Origin: Lathyrus oleraceus
Lineage: Eukaryota; Streptophyta; Magnoliopsida; Fabales; Fabaceae
DNA: 64,000 bases
Assembly (NCBI RefSeq): GCF_024323335.1
Contig: NC_066581.1
Coordinates: 30,934,699 to 30,998,698 of the forward strand
Reading direction: 5' to 3'
This document shows, in pieces, positions 36,000-47,059 of this stretch (position 1 is the first letter of the stretch; every line of letters begins with the position of its first letter). The notes beneath the pieces were generated by a model that saw only the letters and a program-made list of their open reading frames with translations, searched no databases and was not told the origin of the DNA. Position numbers and translations under genes: made by a program.

Positions 36000-37415
36000 T
36001 TACTGGCTTAGGATTATCCCACAAATTATTGAGGGAAAAGCAATGGGCAGCTTCACTGCATTTGTGGAAGCATGTTTGACAATTTGTTCAAACATGAACC
36101 TTCCATAATCAAAATTAAGCTTGGTTCCAATAGCAAATATGATCCTTCCAAGAGTATTAGAGATTGTAGAGATGTGGTTTGTTGGTACCCAGTTTGCTGA
36201 CCCTATCTTATGCAAGATAGCATATTTCACAATTAATTTACCAGCAGAGAGATGCTTTTTTCTTGGCCACTCCTTGACCTGACCAGCAGTTATTGTCCTA
36301 CAGACCTCATTGTCTATGGCCTCTAATTCAACAGCACCTTTTGTTCCTCTTCCTAGGAACTTATTGATCATAGTAGGGGAAAACTTCACACACTTTCCTC
36401 TAACAAACACCTTACAAAACTCTTTGTTATTCTTGTCAGCAATATCCTCGGGGATGTTCACCACAAACTCTTTAACAAGACCTTCAAAACATTGAGGTAA
36501 CCCACTAACTGTTTTCATTAAACCGGCAGATTTGATCAAATCCATAACCTCCTTAACTTCCACAGCATCCTTCCCTAGTTCTCTTTCCACATTTACTCTC
36601 CTCTGTATTACAAATTTCCACTTGGCGGCACCATCTTCCAGATGGAAGGAAATGTTATCCAAATGCACAACAACAACCTTAGCAGGAGATTTTCTAATAG
36701 TAGACCTTTTGATAGGAGAGATGTCTGGGACATCATCTTCAACATCATTCTCTGAATCAGAACTTTCTCTTACCTTTCTCTTCTTTACCTCCACTTTACT
36801 CCATGACTTTGAAGGACCTACAGCAATAGCCTTCTTACTAGTTTTGGTTGTCATCATATCAGCCACAGGCCTGCCCTTCCTGGTCTTCATTCTCTTAGCA
36901 ACCCTTGGCTCCAAGTGATGTAGTAAGTTGTCATCTTCATCATCTGAGCTTTCTTCTTCCAAATCAATCACCTTCTTACCAGATTCATGCTTCTGAGAAG
37001 CATCTACAGATTTCTTACTAGGTAAGGTTTTCCCTAAAGAACACAGTCCCTCAGCAGCTATGTCTTTCTCAGACCTAGATGATTCATCATCTTTCTTATT
37101 GTTAGGTTCCTCCTCAGGTGAGGGGTCCCTTCTAGATAGAGGAGTTGAAACTCTCTTGACTGAGTGTCCTTCATTTAGGATCCTCGTGACCAAATTTCTA
37201 ATGACACGATCAGTATGATGCATGTCATCTTTAGAGGTAGGGTTATCAGAGTTGTTACCTTGAGTATGCCCTGCAGTGGAGGATGGACCAGGGGCGTCGC
37301 CTGGGATGACTGATAGGGGAATAACTTTAAAAATGTCCTCATGAAGAAAATCCATGGATGGTGTTCTTGCTTTGTGCGCAGGTTTTGAACTAGAAGATGA
37401 AGGATGTTGTGACAT
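36000..37415 (-). CDS. env-like ORF of M (471 codons, open)
   Basis: This is the third coding unit of SIRE elements, after pol. It begins with a serine-rich MSQHPSSSSSKPAHKARTP, followed by about 230 residues rich in Asp, Glu, Lys and Ser, and then a folded-looking region (about residues 270-470) that includes NIPEDIADKNNKEFCKVFVR and GYGRFMFEQ-like residues near the end. This latter region resembles a domain of unknown role frequent in plant transposon proteins. There is no N-terminal signal peptide and no clear membrane segment apart from a short hydrophobic stretch at the C-terminus, so an envelope function is not supported. It is open over its whole length although pol is broken. It probably continued into 35625-35900 before mutation. 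Confidence 0.8.
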   Translation of the reverse strand: MSQHPSSSSSKPAHKARTPSMDFLHEDIFKVIPLSVIPGDAPGPSSTAGHTQGNNSDNPTSKDDMHHTDRVIRNLVTRILNEGHSVKRVSTPLSRRDPSPEEEPNNKKDDESSRSEKDIAAEGLCSLGKTLPSKKSVDASQKHESGKKVIDLEEESSDDEDDNLLHHLEPRVAKRMKTRKGRPVADMMTTKTSKKAIAVGPSKSWSKVEVKKRKVRESSDSENDVEDDVPDISPIKRSTIRKSPAKVVVVHLDNISFHLEDGAAKWKFVIQRRVNVERELGKDAVEVKEVMDLIKSAGLMKTVSGLPQCFEGLVKEFVVNIPEDIADKNNKEFCKVFVRGKCVKFSPTMINKFLGRGTKGAVELEAIDNEVCRTITAGQVKEWPRKKHLSAGKLIVKYAILHKIGSANWVPTNHISTISNTLGRIIFAIGTKLNFDYGRFMFEQIVKHASTNAVKLPIAFPSIICGIILSQ

Positions 37416-37622
37416 CTTGTTGAGCTTGTGAAAGAGTTTTCGTTTCCCTAGTAGAGATGGTCGATAAAGTTTGAGGAAGATGGAACTGGTTGAGCTGAGG
37501 TTGCGTGTGAGAATGCTATAGATGGTAGTTCCAATACTAGGTAATGATTTACCATAAATGGGGCACTTTCTTTTAAGTGGGCAGACAATATTTTTATTAC
37601 CTTTTCCACTCCAAATTAATTG
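37416..37622 (-). other. Gap between RNase H and the env-like ORF of M
   Basis: About 200 bases of non-coding sequence. In SIRE elements expression of the env-like ORF is thought to need readthrough or splicing; I see no clear signal here. Confidence 0.5.
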
Positions 37623-38279
37623 CTATAAATTCTCATGGATAAAAATGACTAATTTCCCTCTTAAAAATTCAAATTGATTAGCATCCAAAGCCTTTGTAAA
37701 TATGTCAGCTAATTGCATTTCAGTAGGAACATGCTCTAGGGCTATGATTTTCTCTTCCACTAGTTCTCTAATAAAGTGATGATGAATATTAATGTGCTTT
37801 GTCCTGCTGTGCTGAATAGGATTCTTAGAAATATTTATAGCACTCAGGTTGTCACAGTACAATGTCATGACATCTTGTGTGACATTGTATTCAGTCAACA
37901 TTTGTTTCATCCAAACCAGTTGAGAACAACTACTCCCAGCTGCTATGTACTCAGCTTTTGCAGTGGATAGGGACACATAATTTTGTTTCTTGCTAAACCA
38001 TGATATTAAGTTGTTCCCCAAGAAGAATCATCCTTCTGATGTGCTTTTCCTATCATCAGCACTTCCAGCCCAGTCAGCATCACAGTATCCAGTCAGCATA
38101 GATCCAGATCCATGAATATATAACATCCCATAGTCACTGGTGCCATTGACATATTTCAGTATCGTCTTCACTTGGTTTATGTGACTGACTTTTGGTTCAG
38201 CTTGATATCTAGCACAAACACCTACAGCAAATGCAATGTTAGGTCTGCTTGCTGTGAGATATAGCAGCCTTCTTATCAT
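37623..38279 (-). pseudogene. pol: RNase H of M (copia pol), with an internal stop
   Basis: Ty1/copia RNase H degrades the RNA strand during reverse transcription. Visible landmarks on the minus strand are YCDADWAGS (first Asp), SLSTAKAEYIAAG (Glu) and LYCDNLSAI (Asp), followed by HIRELVEEK-type residues and LADIFTKAL at the end, all usual for this family. A stop codon splits it near 38025, and another separates it from RT at about 38280. Apart from these stops the catalytic residues are present. Confidence 0.9.
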
Positions 38280-39395
38280 GCTTCAGTATAGACTTTGATC
38301 TACACTAACACCATTTTCATCTTTGGAGACTTTCAGATGTGTAGGAGCAGGTGTCCTTTTATGACTTGCATTCTCCATGCCAAACTTCCTAACAATGTTT
38401 TTGGCATATTTGCTTTGAGATAGAAAGATAGAATCTTCCATCTGCTTGACTTGTAGCCCTAGGAAATAGGCCAGCTCTCCAACAAGGCTCATCTCAAATT
38501 CAGACTGCATTTGTTTAACAAAATGTTCGACCATCTGATCTGGAATCCCACCAAACATAATATCATCCACATATATTTGAGCCACCATGAGTTTTCCTCC
38601 TTCATTCTTAACAAATAGGGTCTTGTCAATACCTCCCTTCTTGTATCCATTATTAATGAGGAACACTGTGAGTCTATCATACCAAGCTCTAGGAGCTTGT
38701 TTCAAACCATAGAGGGCTTTCCTCAACTTATACACATGCTTTGGAAGATTTGGATCTGTGAATCCTTTAGGTTGTTCAACACATACTTCCTCATTTAAGT
38801 AGCCATTTAAGAAGGCACTTTTTACATCCATTTGGAACAGTTTGAACTTCAGAATACATGCAACTCCAACCAATAGTCTAATGGACTCAAGGCGAGCTAT
38901 AGGGGCAAATGTTTCATCAAAGTCAACTCCTTCAACTCGAGTATATCCTTGTGCTACTAATCTTGCTTTATTTTTAGTAACCACCATTTGTTCATCAGAT
39001 TTATTCTTATACACCCATTTTGTTCCTATGACATTTATTCCTTCAGGTCTTGGAACCAGTTCCCATACTTCATTCCTCTTGAATTGGCCTAACTCCTTCT
39101 GCATGGAATTGATCCAGAACTCATCATTCAAGGCTTCTTTGACATTCATAGGCTCAATCTTGGACACAAAACATCCATGTGAGATCACTTCCCTTGATCT
39201 AGTTGTGACCCCTTTATTTGGGTCTCCTATAATGAGATCTTTGGGATGATCCTTCTGAACTCTGATGGAGGGTCCCTTGTTGATTTTGTCAGCTTGAGGT
39301 TCAGCTTGAGGAGGTTCACTCTCATTATTTTTGTCTGGGAAATCAGCTGGGGCATCATTTAGATATGTCTCAACATCGTCTGTGACATCAGCCTG
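38280..39395 (-). pseudogene. pol: Reverse transcriptase of M (copia pol)
   Basis: The frame shows the copia RT signature: WVYKNKSDE, KARLVAQGYTRVEGVDF, FQMDVKSAFLNGYL, LRKALYGLKQAPRAWY and the catalytic YVDD in AQIYVDDIMFGG. The catalytic core is complete. The frame is preceded by a stop (TAA at 39396-39398) that cuts it from integrase, although the same frame continues, and ends in a stop before RNase H. Pol of copia elements is one polyprotein, so each stop is a disabling change. A GTG-started or internal ATG-started product is not implied. Confidence 0.93.
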
Positions 39396-40700
39396 TTAAT
39401 CATCAACCACAACATTGATAGATTCCATCATTACTTTTGTTCTGGAATTAAAGACTCTATATGCTCTGCTGTTTGTTGAGTAGCCTAGAAATATTCCTTC
39501 ATCACTTTTGGGATCCATCTTCCTTCTTTGTTCACGATCAGTCAAGATATAACATTTACTACCAAACACATGGAAGTATTTGACTGTAGGTCTTCTCCCT
39601 TTCCAGACTTCATATAAGGTAGTAGGAGTCCCTTTCTTCAAGGTTACTCTGTTGTGAACATAGCAGGCTGTGTTCATAGCTTCAGCCCAGAAGTGGTAGG
39701 GCAATTTCTTGGCATGAATCATAGCTCTGGATGACTCTTGGAGAGTTCTATTTTTCCTTTCTACCACACCATTTTGCTGGGGAGTAATGGGAGATGAGAA
39801 CTCATGACTAATTCCTTCTGATGCACAGAATCCAGCAAATTTGTTGTTCTCAAATTCCTTCCCATGATCACTTCTGATTTTGATAACTTGACTTTCTTTT
39901 TCTTTTTGAAGTCTTAGACAAAGATCCTTGAAGACTTCAAATACATCAGATTTTTCTCTTATAAAATTGACCCAGGTGTATCTGGAGAAGTCATCCACCA
40001 CTACATAAGCATACTTCTTCCCACCAAGACTTTCCACCTGCATGGGTCCCATTAAATCCATATGGAGAAGTTCCAACACTCTGGAATTGGTGTCATGTCT
40101 GAGCTTCTGATGTGACATCTTTGTCTGTTTTCCAATCTGACATTCCCCAAAAAATCTTCCTTCATCAATCTTCAAGTTGGGAATTCCTCTAACAGCTTCA
40201 ACATATATAATCCTCTTCATCCCTTTAAGATGTAGATGGCCCAATCTTTGATGCCATATCTTCACTTCTTCTTCTTTGACTAGAGTACACATTGATGAAT
40301 AACCAGTTTCTTGAGAACTCCACATATAGCAGTTGTCCTTAGACCTAACTCCTTTCATGATTACTTCATTTTCTTTATTGGTAATCAGACATTCAGTTTT
40401 TGTGAAGTTTACAGTTAGACCTTGGTCACATAGTTGACTGATGCTTATTAGGTTTGCAATTAGTCCCTTGACAAGTAGGACATTGTCAAGATTAGGGACT
40501 CCAGGGCAGTTAAGCTTACCAATCCCCTTGATTTCACCCTTTGCTCCATCACCAAAGGTTACGTAGCTGGTGGCATGAGGATGAAGGCCAGTTAGCAGGT
40601 TTTTGTTTCCAGTCATGTGTCTGGAGCACCCACTGTCAAAATACCAATCTTCTTTGGCTGAAACTCTAAAGGAAGTGTGAGGTATCAGGTTTGTAACATC
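39396..40700 (-). pseudogene. pol: Protease and integrase of M (copia pol)
   Basis: On the minus strand the protease motif DSGCSRHMTG (near 40610-40640) is followed by the GAG-pre-integrase region with the zinc-binding pattern IWHQRLGHLH ... GECQIGK. The first cysteine of the usual Cys-x2-Cys pair is a phenylalanine here, so zinc binding is probably damaged. The catalytic triad is visible as LLHMDLMGP, IRSDHGKEF and QNGVVERKNR. The frame is open from about 40616 to the TAA at 39396. Integrase would insert the DNA copy into the genome. Confidence 0.9.
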
Positions 40701-40878
40701 AGTCCTAAGAACCCATTTTTTCTGTTGACAGGTATGTGATGTTTGGGTATAGGTTGATGATGAGAATGACTAGGATAGCCATACAACTTATAGCAGAATG
40801 GTTTTATGTGGCCAAATTTTCCACAGTAATGACATCTTCATCTTTGATGTTTCCCTTTCTGCTGTCTTCCTTCATGAT
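40701..40878 (-). pseudogene. gag: gag of M, 3' end with second zinc knuckle
   Basis: On the minus strand CHYCGKFGHIKPFC (about 40790-40835) is a complete Cys-Cys-His-Cys knuckle, typical of the second one in SIRE Gag. A TGA stop lies just before it. The sequence ends at the O2 insertion, and the upstream part of gag continues on the far side of O2 at 60938. Confidence 0.87.
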
Positions 40879-40883
40879 GTTAT
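40879..40883. repeat. Target-site duplication of O2, left copy (gttat)
   Basis: gttat precedes O2; gttgt (60933-60937) follows it. One mismatch. The M gag sequence is interrupted exactly here. Confidence 0.8.
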
Positions 40884-41205
40884 TGTCGTAACCCAAAAAA
40901 ATACAGTGGTGCGAAAAAAACAACCGGCGAGAAAGAGATGACAGAAGAGTCGCCACCGTGCGTTATTTATCCCAAAGGAGGGAAAGGAAACGCTCGAAGT
41001 AAACCGGAGAAAGGAAAGGAAAAGACAAGGTCTTGCAACCAAATCTTGGGTTCGGGAGTCGATTATGCGAAGGGAAGGTATTAGCACCCCTACGCATCCG
41101 TAGTACTCTACGGGATCCACTCTTGTTGTTTCTTGTCTAAAGGGTGTGTGTTTATCTAATGTACTATTTACTAAAAAGAAAAGGGTCAAAGAAAATGACT
41201 CGCAC

Positions 41206-41942
41206 GGATGTCGCATCCACTGCATACGTATTTCATCTGAATATGAGAATCAGAGTCTTCGTAACTCGGTTACCTATGGGTTAAGGATAATTGTGCTCGC
41301 TAAGACGTCGCGTCTTATGCCTACGTATCTCATCGGGAATGAGAATCAGAGCAAAATGTAGTTCAGCTAACTACGGGAGTAGGGGTCTCGATTGCAACTA
41401 GGGCAAGAGAAAGGGAATGTCCCGATCGCAACGAGGGCGAGAGAAAGGATCGCAACGAGGGCGAAAGCAAACAAGGATTAGTTGTTAGTCGTTAGTCAAA
41501 CTCGGCAAGACATCGCATCTTGTGCCTACGTATCTCATCTGAACATGAGAATCAGAGTTGCCGTAGTTCGGCTCACGCACGCCAAAACACACGCACAAAA
41601 AGGCAAACATGGAACCCGAACGCCAATCGCTGGACTTACATCAGCTTCCGAACCAAACATACTCACACTGGAAACCAGATGCCACTTGATGGACTTATAC
41701 CGGACTCCAAGCACACAACAAGAGGATACAGAATGCCAATGGCTGGGCTTACATCCGTCTCCTACACACGCAAGAACAAACAAGCAACAAGTTACTAAGG
41801 AGTCGGGAACTCGAGCCTAGCAACTGTCAAGCAAACACACACAAAAAGAAAAAAGGGTGAAAAACAAAAAGGGTGCCCGGAGAGATCTCGTGCGACCTCC
41901 TGCCTACGTACCTCATCTGGTATGAGGATCAGGGCAACGTAG
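41206..41942 (-). other. Four copies of the two-hairpin motif in the O2 3' LTR
   Basis: Units at 41206-41264, 41301-41361, 41506-41566 and 41904-41942. Small hairpins include GGATG-TCG-CATCC and TAAGACG-TCG-CGTCTTA (as read on +). Outer stems are CTACG/CGTAG or close variants; inner stems TCTCAT/ATGAGA, or CCTCAT/ATGAGG in the last. Copies at 55364-56117 in the 5' LTR. Confidence 0.7.
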
Positions 41943-42223
41943 TTCCCCTACATAGGGGTTGCCATCTGAACATGGACTTGCAAAGGAGGACACCAGTTGT
42001 GTCAAAGGAGAGTGAGCGATGTGTTCACGTCCTAGCAGTAGGTGTCGCAGCTCGCTGAATCGAGTCTTAGGCAATTACCTCTTTGCAATAGAACGGACTA
42101 CATGCCACAAGATCGGAGACACTCGGAAAGGTCTAGAAGTGGGGAAGCTCTGCCCTAGAGTTGTCATGCAATATGTACTTAGGTGTTTAGGATTTACAAA
42201 TGGGAATATCTACCTAATGTTAT

Positions 42224-42450
42224 CATACAAAAGGATATGGGAATCCTACCTATGTTGTCATACAAAAGGATATGGGAATCCTACCTATGTTATCATACAA
42301 AGGGTTCTATCTAATGGGTGCTACCTAATCGGAACAGGAATCGACGAGTGGAGCAAGGAGAAGTGTTAGGGATAAGGGTAGATGGCGATGCATGAAGCAA
42401 TCGACTTACAAGGTTGATGGCGATGCATAAAGCAATCGACTTACAGAAGG
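42224..42450 (-). repeat. Two 35-bp tandem duplications in the O2 LTR
   Basis: One unit, starting CATACAAAAGGATATGGG, repeats at 42224, 42259 and (partly) 42294. Another, starting GATGGCGATGCAT, repeats at 42381 and 42416, with a third copy apart at 42756. Confidence 0.85.
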
Positions 42451-42950
42451 GTGGATGAATACGTGCTGGTTCTGTTAGGTTTTGAAAAATGATTACTCGA
42501 CGTTGGATCGAGGTTTTGATCTTGTTTTGAAATGGTTATCGAATGTTCATTTTAATTCTTGTATTAACAGATGAATAAAGAATGAAGGAATAAATATTAT
42601 ACATTTCATGGGAGAGGGATACATTTGTTATGAATGGGGATTCAAAGTATTGGAATAATTAAATCAGGTCCAAACAATAAATAATGCAATGTATGAGTGT
42701 AAGTGCAAAGGAACCGGCTCATTGTAAGAAAGCCCAAGAGTAAGCTATGTGAGGTTGATGGCGATGCTTAAAAAGCAATCGACTTACAAGGGTGTGGAAA
42801 AATGGGCTCGACATTGAATCGAGAAAATATGATTTTTATGATTTTAAAAATGGTTTTGGATGAATGATGAAATTAAAAGAAAATAAATTTGCATTATTAA
42901 CAAATGAAACTATGAGTATAATAAAGGCATAAACATAAAAAGAAATGAAA

Positions 42951-43020
42951 ATGCTAAAAGAAAATAGCTAAAAGAAAATAAAATAGCTAAAAGAAAATAA
43001 AATAGCTAAAAGAAATGCTA
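42951..43020 (-). repeat. 18-bp microsatellite in the O2 LTR
   Basis: Units of AAAATAGCTAAAAGAAAAT type. The 5' LTR has one more unit (about 57130-57210), showing slippage since insertion. Confidence 0.85.
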
Positions 43021-43374
43021 CACATGAGTATTGAACCCTCTCCACTTAAGATTATGAAACTACCTTCTTTCCACTAGGCCATTTACCAGTAGTTATTATC
43101 TTAATGTTATTTTAGATATGTAAACCAAGATATATTAGACATTAGAATAAAAACTAAGATAAAAATAAAAGTCTGTTGGACTACCAAAAAAGAAAATGAA
43201 AAATCAAACCCAGCCGCCTGGCTGTTGGGTTATCAATGGGGAATAAGTTGGAAATAGAAAAAACAATTATTACCTAATATCCTAGGAATTCTAAGCCAAA
43301 CCTTTAATGTTTTTTAAAAAACCTATTCTGTTTGAAATGAAATAAAAAAAGAAAAATTGGAACAGTAGCAGACT

Positions 43375-43570
43375 CGTTCTCTCCCTCACTCTCTCCTCAA
43401 TCTCACAAACTCTCTCAAGCTCAAAGAAATCTCTCCCTCATCGCTCTCTCAATCACGTTCCCAATCTCACAATGCTCTCTCAATCTCTCCATCATTCGCT
43501 CGTCCTCAACCTTTCTCAATCACTCCGTCCTCAATCGCTCTCGCGTACCACACAATCTCTCTCACTCTAA
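43375..43570 (+). other. CT-rich tract, antisense to O2, resembling a plant 5' leader
   Basis: About 190 bases of repeated CTCTC/CAATC on the + strand (GAGA-rich on the O2 sense strand). On + it is followed by a small ATG frame, MKFKTHSSASSIQ, ending at CAG|GTTTGA, a possible splice donor at about 43682. In the 5' LTR copy (57665-57880) an upstream frame of 71 codons is open. It could be a captured gene start or a purine-rich regulatory tract. I do not recognise the peptide. Confidence 0.4.
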
Positions 43571-46106
43571 AATGCAAGGATCCATGGTTTTAAGGAGAAA
43601 CAAAAAATAAAGAGGCTCACCTTCGGCGAAAACGACGGAGACGATGAAGTTTAAAACTCACTCCTCCGCTTCTTCAATCCAGGTTTGATTTTGGGATTTA
43701 GAGTTTTTTGAGATTCTTTTCCGCCTCAATTTTTCGTTTTCGAATCGTAGTCCCCTCTTACTGATTCACCCTTTTTATTTATGCCTCCTGATTTAGGGTT
43801 TCAAAGGTGCATTTGGTGTTTCACTGGAGCATCCTGCAAAATACCTTTTTGATTGTTCAGACTCGGATGGGCTTGTTTAATGCTAAAACCGGAAACGGTA
43901 TTCTGAACCCACTCTTTCTTCTTCATTTTTGTCTCTATGCCAAATTGGGATATTCTTGAATTACTGCCTTTACTAATTACCTTATTCGTTTTACTGCAGT
44001 GACTTTTTTGTGAAAACTCAAGAGCAGTTTCGGTTGAGGTTCAATGGCTTTGGAGGTTTGGCTTGGCTTCAATTTGCTTCTGCAACAGGGTTTCAAAACA
44101 GGTTCAACAACATGATTTCCACTGATGATGGATTGCATTTGCCAATTTATTTCATGTTTCTTTGGACTGAACAACTTGACTGCTTTCAGTAAGAACCTCA
44201 CTGTAGCTGTTATGCCTTTGCTTGATGATGAACATGGATGCTGCAGGATGCAAGACTGATGTGGTTTTGCAGTCAGGTGGAATTGGGTTGGTAACATGTT
44301 GCAGGTTGTACTTTTAATATGCTCATTATAGCAATTGCAATTTGGATTGATGATTGGCTTGTTGTTCAACTGGATCATGGAAAGGTAACAAGAAAACTTA
44401 TATACAACCTGTCTAAATCAAACTTTATTAAAGTCCCTCTACATATTTTGCTTGTGATGTCAATTGCTGTTAACGTTTAGGTCAAGTAGCAGATGGTCAA
44501 AGCATAACAGGGACTTGTAAACTACAAATGGTTGGCCTATTTATGTTGAGCCACAACCCTGCTTCCAATTGCCCCATTGGTTTGTAGTTCATATCTCTGT
44601 TGCAGCTTGGAATGGTTTTTCTTTTTCTTGGTCTTATGTAGCATATGCATTTTTCTGACCTTGCATTACATTGTCTTGCTAGGTTCACAAAGTATTATAA
44701 TTGACTGCAGTAAGTGAATGGTCTTATTGGTCCTGCAGTACATTACATCTCTGGCATGGTCTGCTTCATGAAGTAGCAGGATATGGTCTTGATTTGGCAC
44801 AGTTGGCCTGTGATGCTGAATCCTGGTAGTGAGCAGCAAGTATATTGTAGCAGACCTTGCAAAGCGCAGGTTGCAGCAGATGGATGTACACACCATGGTA
44901 AGTTTTTGAATGCCAGTTGATGTACCATGCTTTGTTTGTCACTTATATATCGTGTGGTGTTGGATTTGTAGACCAATTAATGGTATGCTGCTCAAGGCTC
45001 CAACTTGGCCAATGTTTCTACACTAATTTCTGCAACATGTATGATATTTGTGAGTTGTTAGATTCGATCTTGGCTTTGTGTTGTTCTTACCTTAGTTTTA
45101 CTTCATGTTATGCATAACTGAATTTGTCATATATGTTGCATGACAGGAGTTTGTATTCAATAGCTTGCATCAATGTGGTTCATGGTTTGGTAGGGGTTTC
45201 CCTTGGTTCTGAATCCTCTTGCTTGCAGGTTTATAACAAGGCATGAGGTACATGGTTGTAGCTAGTCATTGCATGCTGTAGGATTGTTGAGTGGGCTGCT
45301 GCATTGACAGAGCAAGAACTGCTGCACAATAAGTTACCATGTAGTGCATTCATGCTCCCAATTGTAGCTTGTCGTGTTGCATTGCTTCTTGCAAGTTGTC
45401 TTGGTCTTGGCATTGGTTAGAAGGTGAGTATAATTGGTATTTCAATTCAAGCTTCAGGTTTTCATGCAACCAGTGGTTTCAAGCTATTATCCTGCTGTGT
45501 CCTTGCATGGTGATGCAATTGTGTGCTTTTGGAGATAAGTTCTGGCTTCCTGATGTTTGCCTTGTGACTGGATGTGTTGCAACAGGACATTTAGTCTGGT
45601 TTAGAGAGACATTAGTGCCTTGGTCATTTGGTGAAGGTTGGCCCTTTAGAAAACCCTTGAGCAATGTTATCTTAATCGAATGGATCCTTGCACAACAACC
45701 TGTTGATTTATGGTGCACTGGTTTTGCAGGCGGCAGCTACCACTTGGAGGCATAACCGTGGCTTTGCAGGAATTCATTGACAGAATGTTGTAGCAGTAGG
45801 GCAGGCAAATCCTATATTTCCATTGACTTGATCTTGCACTTTCATGGTTTGATGTACTGTTTTAGGTTAAAGCCAAGAGTGATAAGTAATGAACAAATGT
45901 TGGGCTGTTAGAGGACCCCTTGGAAATGGATTAGGGGCAGACCAAGGCAAACGGTCATTTGTTCCAAAATGCCAAAATGACAAGGTGTGCAAAGTCACTT
46001 ACTTGTAATGGAAGTAATCAAGAAAAGGGCATCACCAAGTGAAGCTTGGACGGAGAATCAAGGCAGATTGGGTTAGGTTAGGTTCTTGATGGTCAACAAT
46101 GGGGAG

Positions 46107-46298
46107 GTTGACTTTGGTCAAAGTTGACCAAAAAGACAACTGTTGACCAAAGTCAACAATAGGTCAAAACTTCATTTTTTGGTATTTTCTTTGTAAATGG
46201 ACAATGTATTGATGATCATGGTGAAATTTAGGGTTTAATGGATTTGGGTTGACTTTGGTCAAAGTTGACCAAAAAGTCAACTGTTGACCAAAGTCAAC
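46107..46298 (-). promoter_or_regulatory. Duplicated W-box hairpins in the O2 3' LTR
   Basis: Two 51-nt near-perfect hairpins (46107-46157 and 46248-46298), 141 bases apart. Outer arms GTTGACTTTGGTCAA and TTGACCAAAGTCAAC enclose inner arms AGTTGAC and GTCAACT. Together they hold at least 12 TTGAC or GTCAA cores, the binding core of plant WRKY factors. They lie 440-630 bases inside the LTR from its transcriptional 5' end. Copies in the 5' LTR at 60299-60349 and 60440-60490. Confidence 0.7.
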
Positions 46299-46740
46299 AA
46301 TTGGTCAAAAGTGTCAATTTTTGTATTTTTCTTGTATGGAATCATATGTACTGGTTTAAACATGGATGAAATAGATTGAAATGGATTAACAAATGGTTTG
46401 AAGTTGGTTTCCAAATTGTTTTGTCTTATGACTTGAATGTTTGACTTTTGAAAAATAACTTGACTGATAATGTACATGAACAAGGCCATGAAATGAGACC
46501 ATAAGGTTAGGGTTTTGACATAGTATCCATGAACCAATAACATGACTAGCAAGTGGCTTGAAACACAAGAAGCTTGGTTGTTTGGATGACCAAGACCATA
46601 TGAGTATTAACAATCACATGAACCACACCATGACTTTGGACCAAGACCAATCCTCATATAAAACCAAAGTAAGGTTAGGCCAAGCATGCTAAACAAAAAT
46701 AAAAACATAAAAAATTCAGGACCAAAATCGGGGTATGACA

Positions 46741-46755
46741 GTTGCCCCTATTTAA
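46741..46755 (-). other. Polypurine tract of O2
   Basis: TTAAATAGGGGCAAC on the minus strand lies directly before the 3' LTR. It differs from the O0/O1 tract only at the penultimate base pair of the match. Confidence 0.87.
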
Positions 46756-47059
46756 GCGTCTTCAACTAGAGAATATGAAGCAGGACGTTCTTCATATGAT
46801 CATAGTGGGAGATGGTTAAATAATAAGAAGACCCAGATTTTGATCCCGAATCCCTATGAAATGATTAACCATGCCTGTCAGAATCGGCAAAGAAGCAATC
46901 TCAAAAGAAGAATCCGTCTGGTACGATGAAAATCGGCCCGAGTACCGAAACAGAAAGTTGACCTGGATACCAAAATAAATGGTAACACAGGAATACCCAT
47001 GGCCTGAACGCCGCACATTAGTCTGAACACTAAGCATCGGAAAATGAGAATATCCATGT

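Larger units (their letters stand above)
40884..46740 (-). repeat. 3' LTR of O2 (5857 bp)
   Basis: On the minus strand it starts TGTCATACCCC and ends GGGTTACGACA. The pair at 55041-60932 is 35 bases longer, which one extra 17-bp unit and one extra 18-bp unit in two short tandem repeats account for. It contains four copies of the two-hairpin motif (41206-41942), a stem-loop (41098-41113), a primer-binding-site look-alike (40946-40955), tandem repeats (42224-42450 and 42951-43020), a pyrimidine tract (43375-43570) and two W-box hairpins (46107-46298). Confidence 0.94.

Noticed and set aside
36310..36918. Plus-strand frames opposite the env-like ORF
   Set aside because: Shadow frames of the longer minus-strand coding sequence.
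36000..37415. True retroviral envelope gene
   Set aside because: No signal peptide, no transmembrane anchor and no cleavage site is visible; only its position after pol suggests the name env-like.
41482..41820. Plus-strand frames of 92-112 codons inside the O2 LTRs (also 55640-55978)
   Set aside because: They run antisense to O2 through the hairpin-motif region, lack similarity to known proteins and have no codon pattern. They are chance frames.
45369..45755. 128-codon plus-strand frame in the O2 LTR (also 59561-59947)
   Set aside because: Antisense to the element; Trp-, Cys- and Leu-rich composition without domain pattern. Possibly part of captured sequence, but not supportable as a gene.
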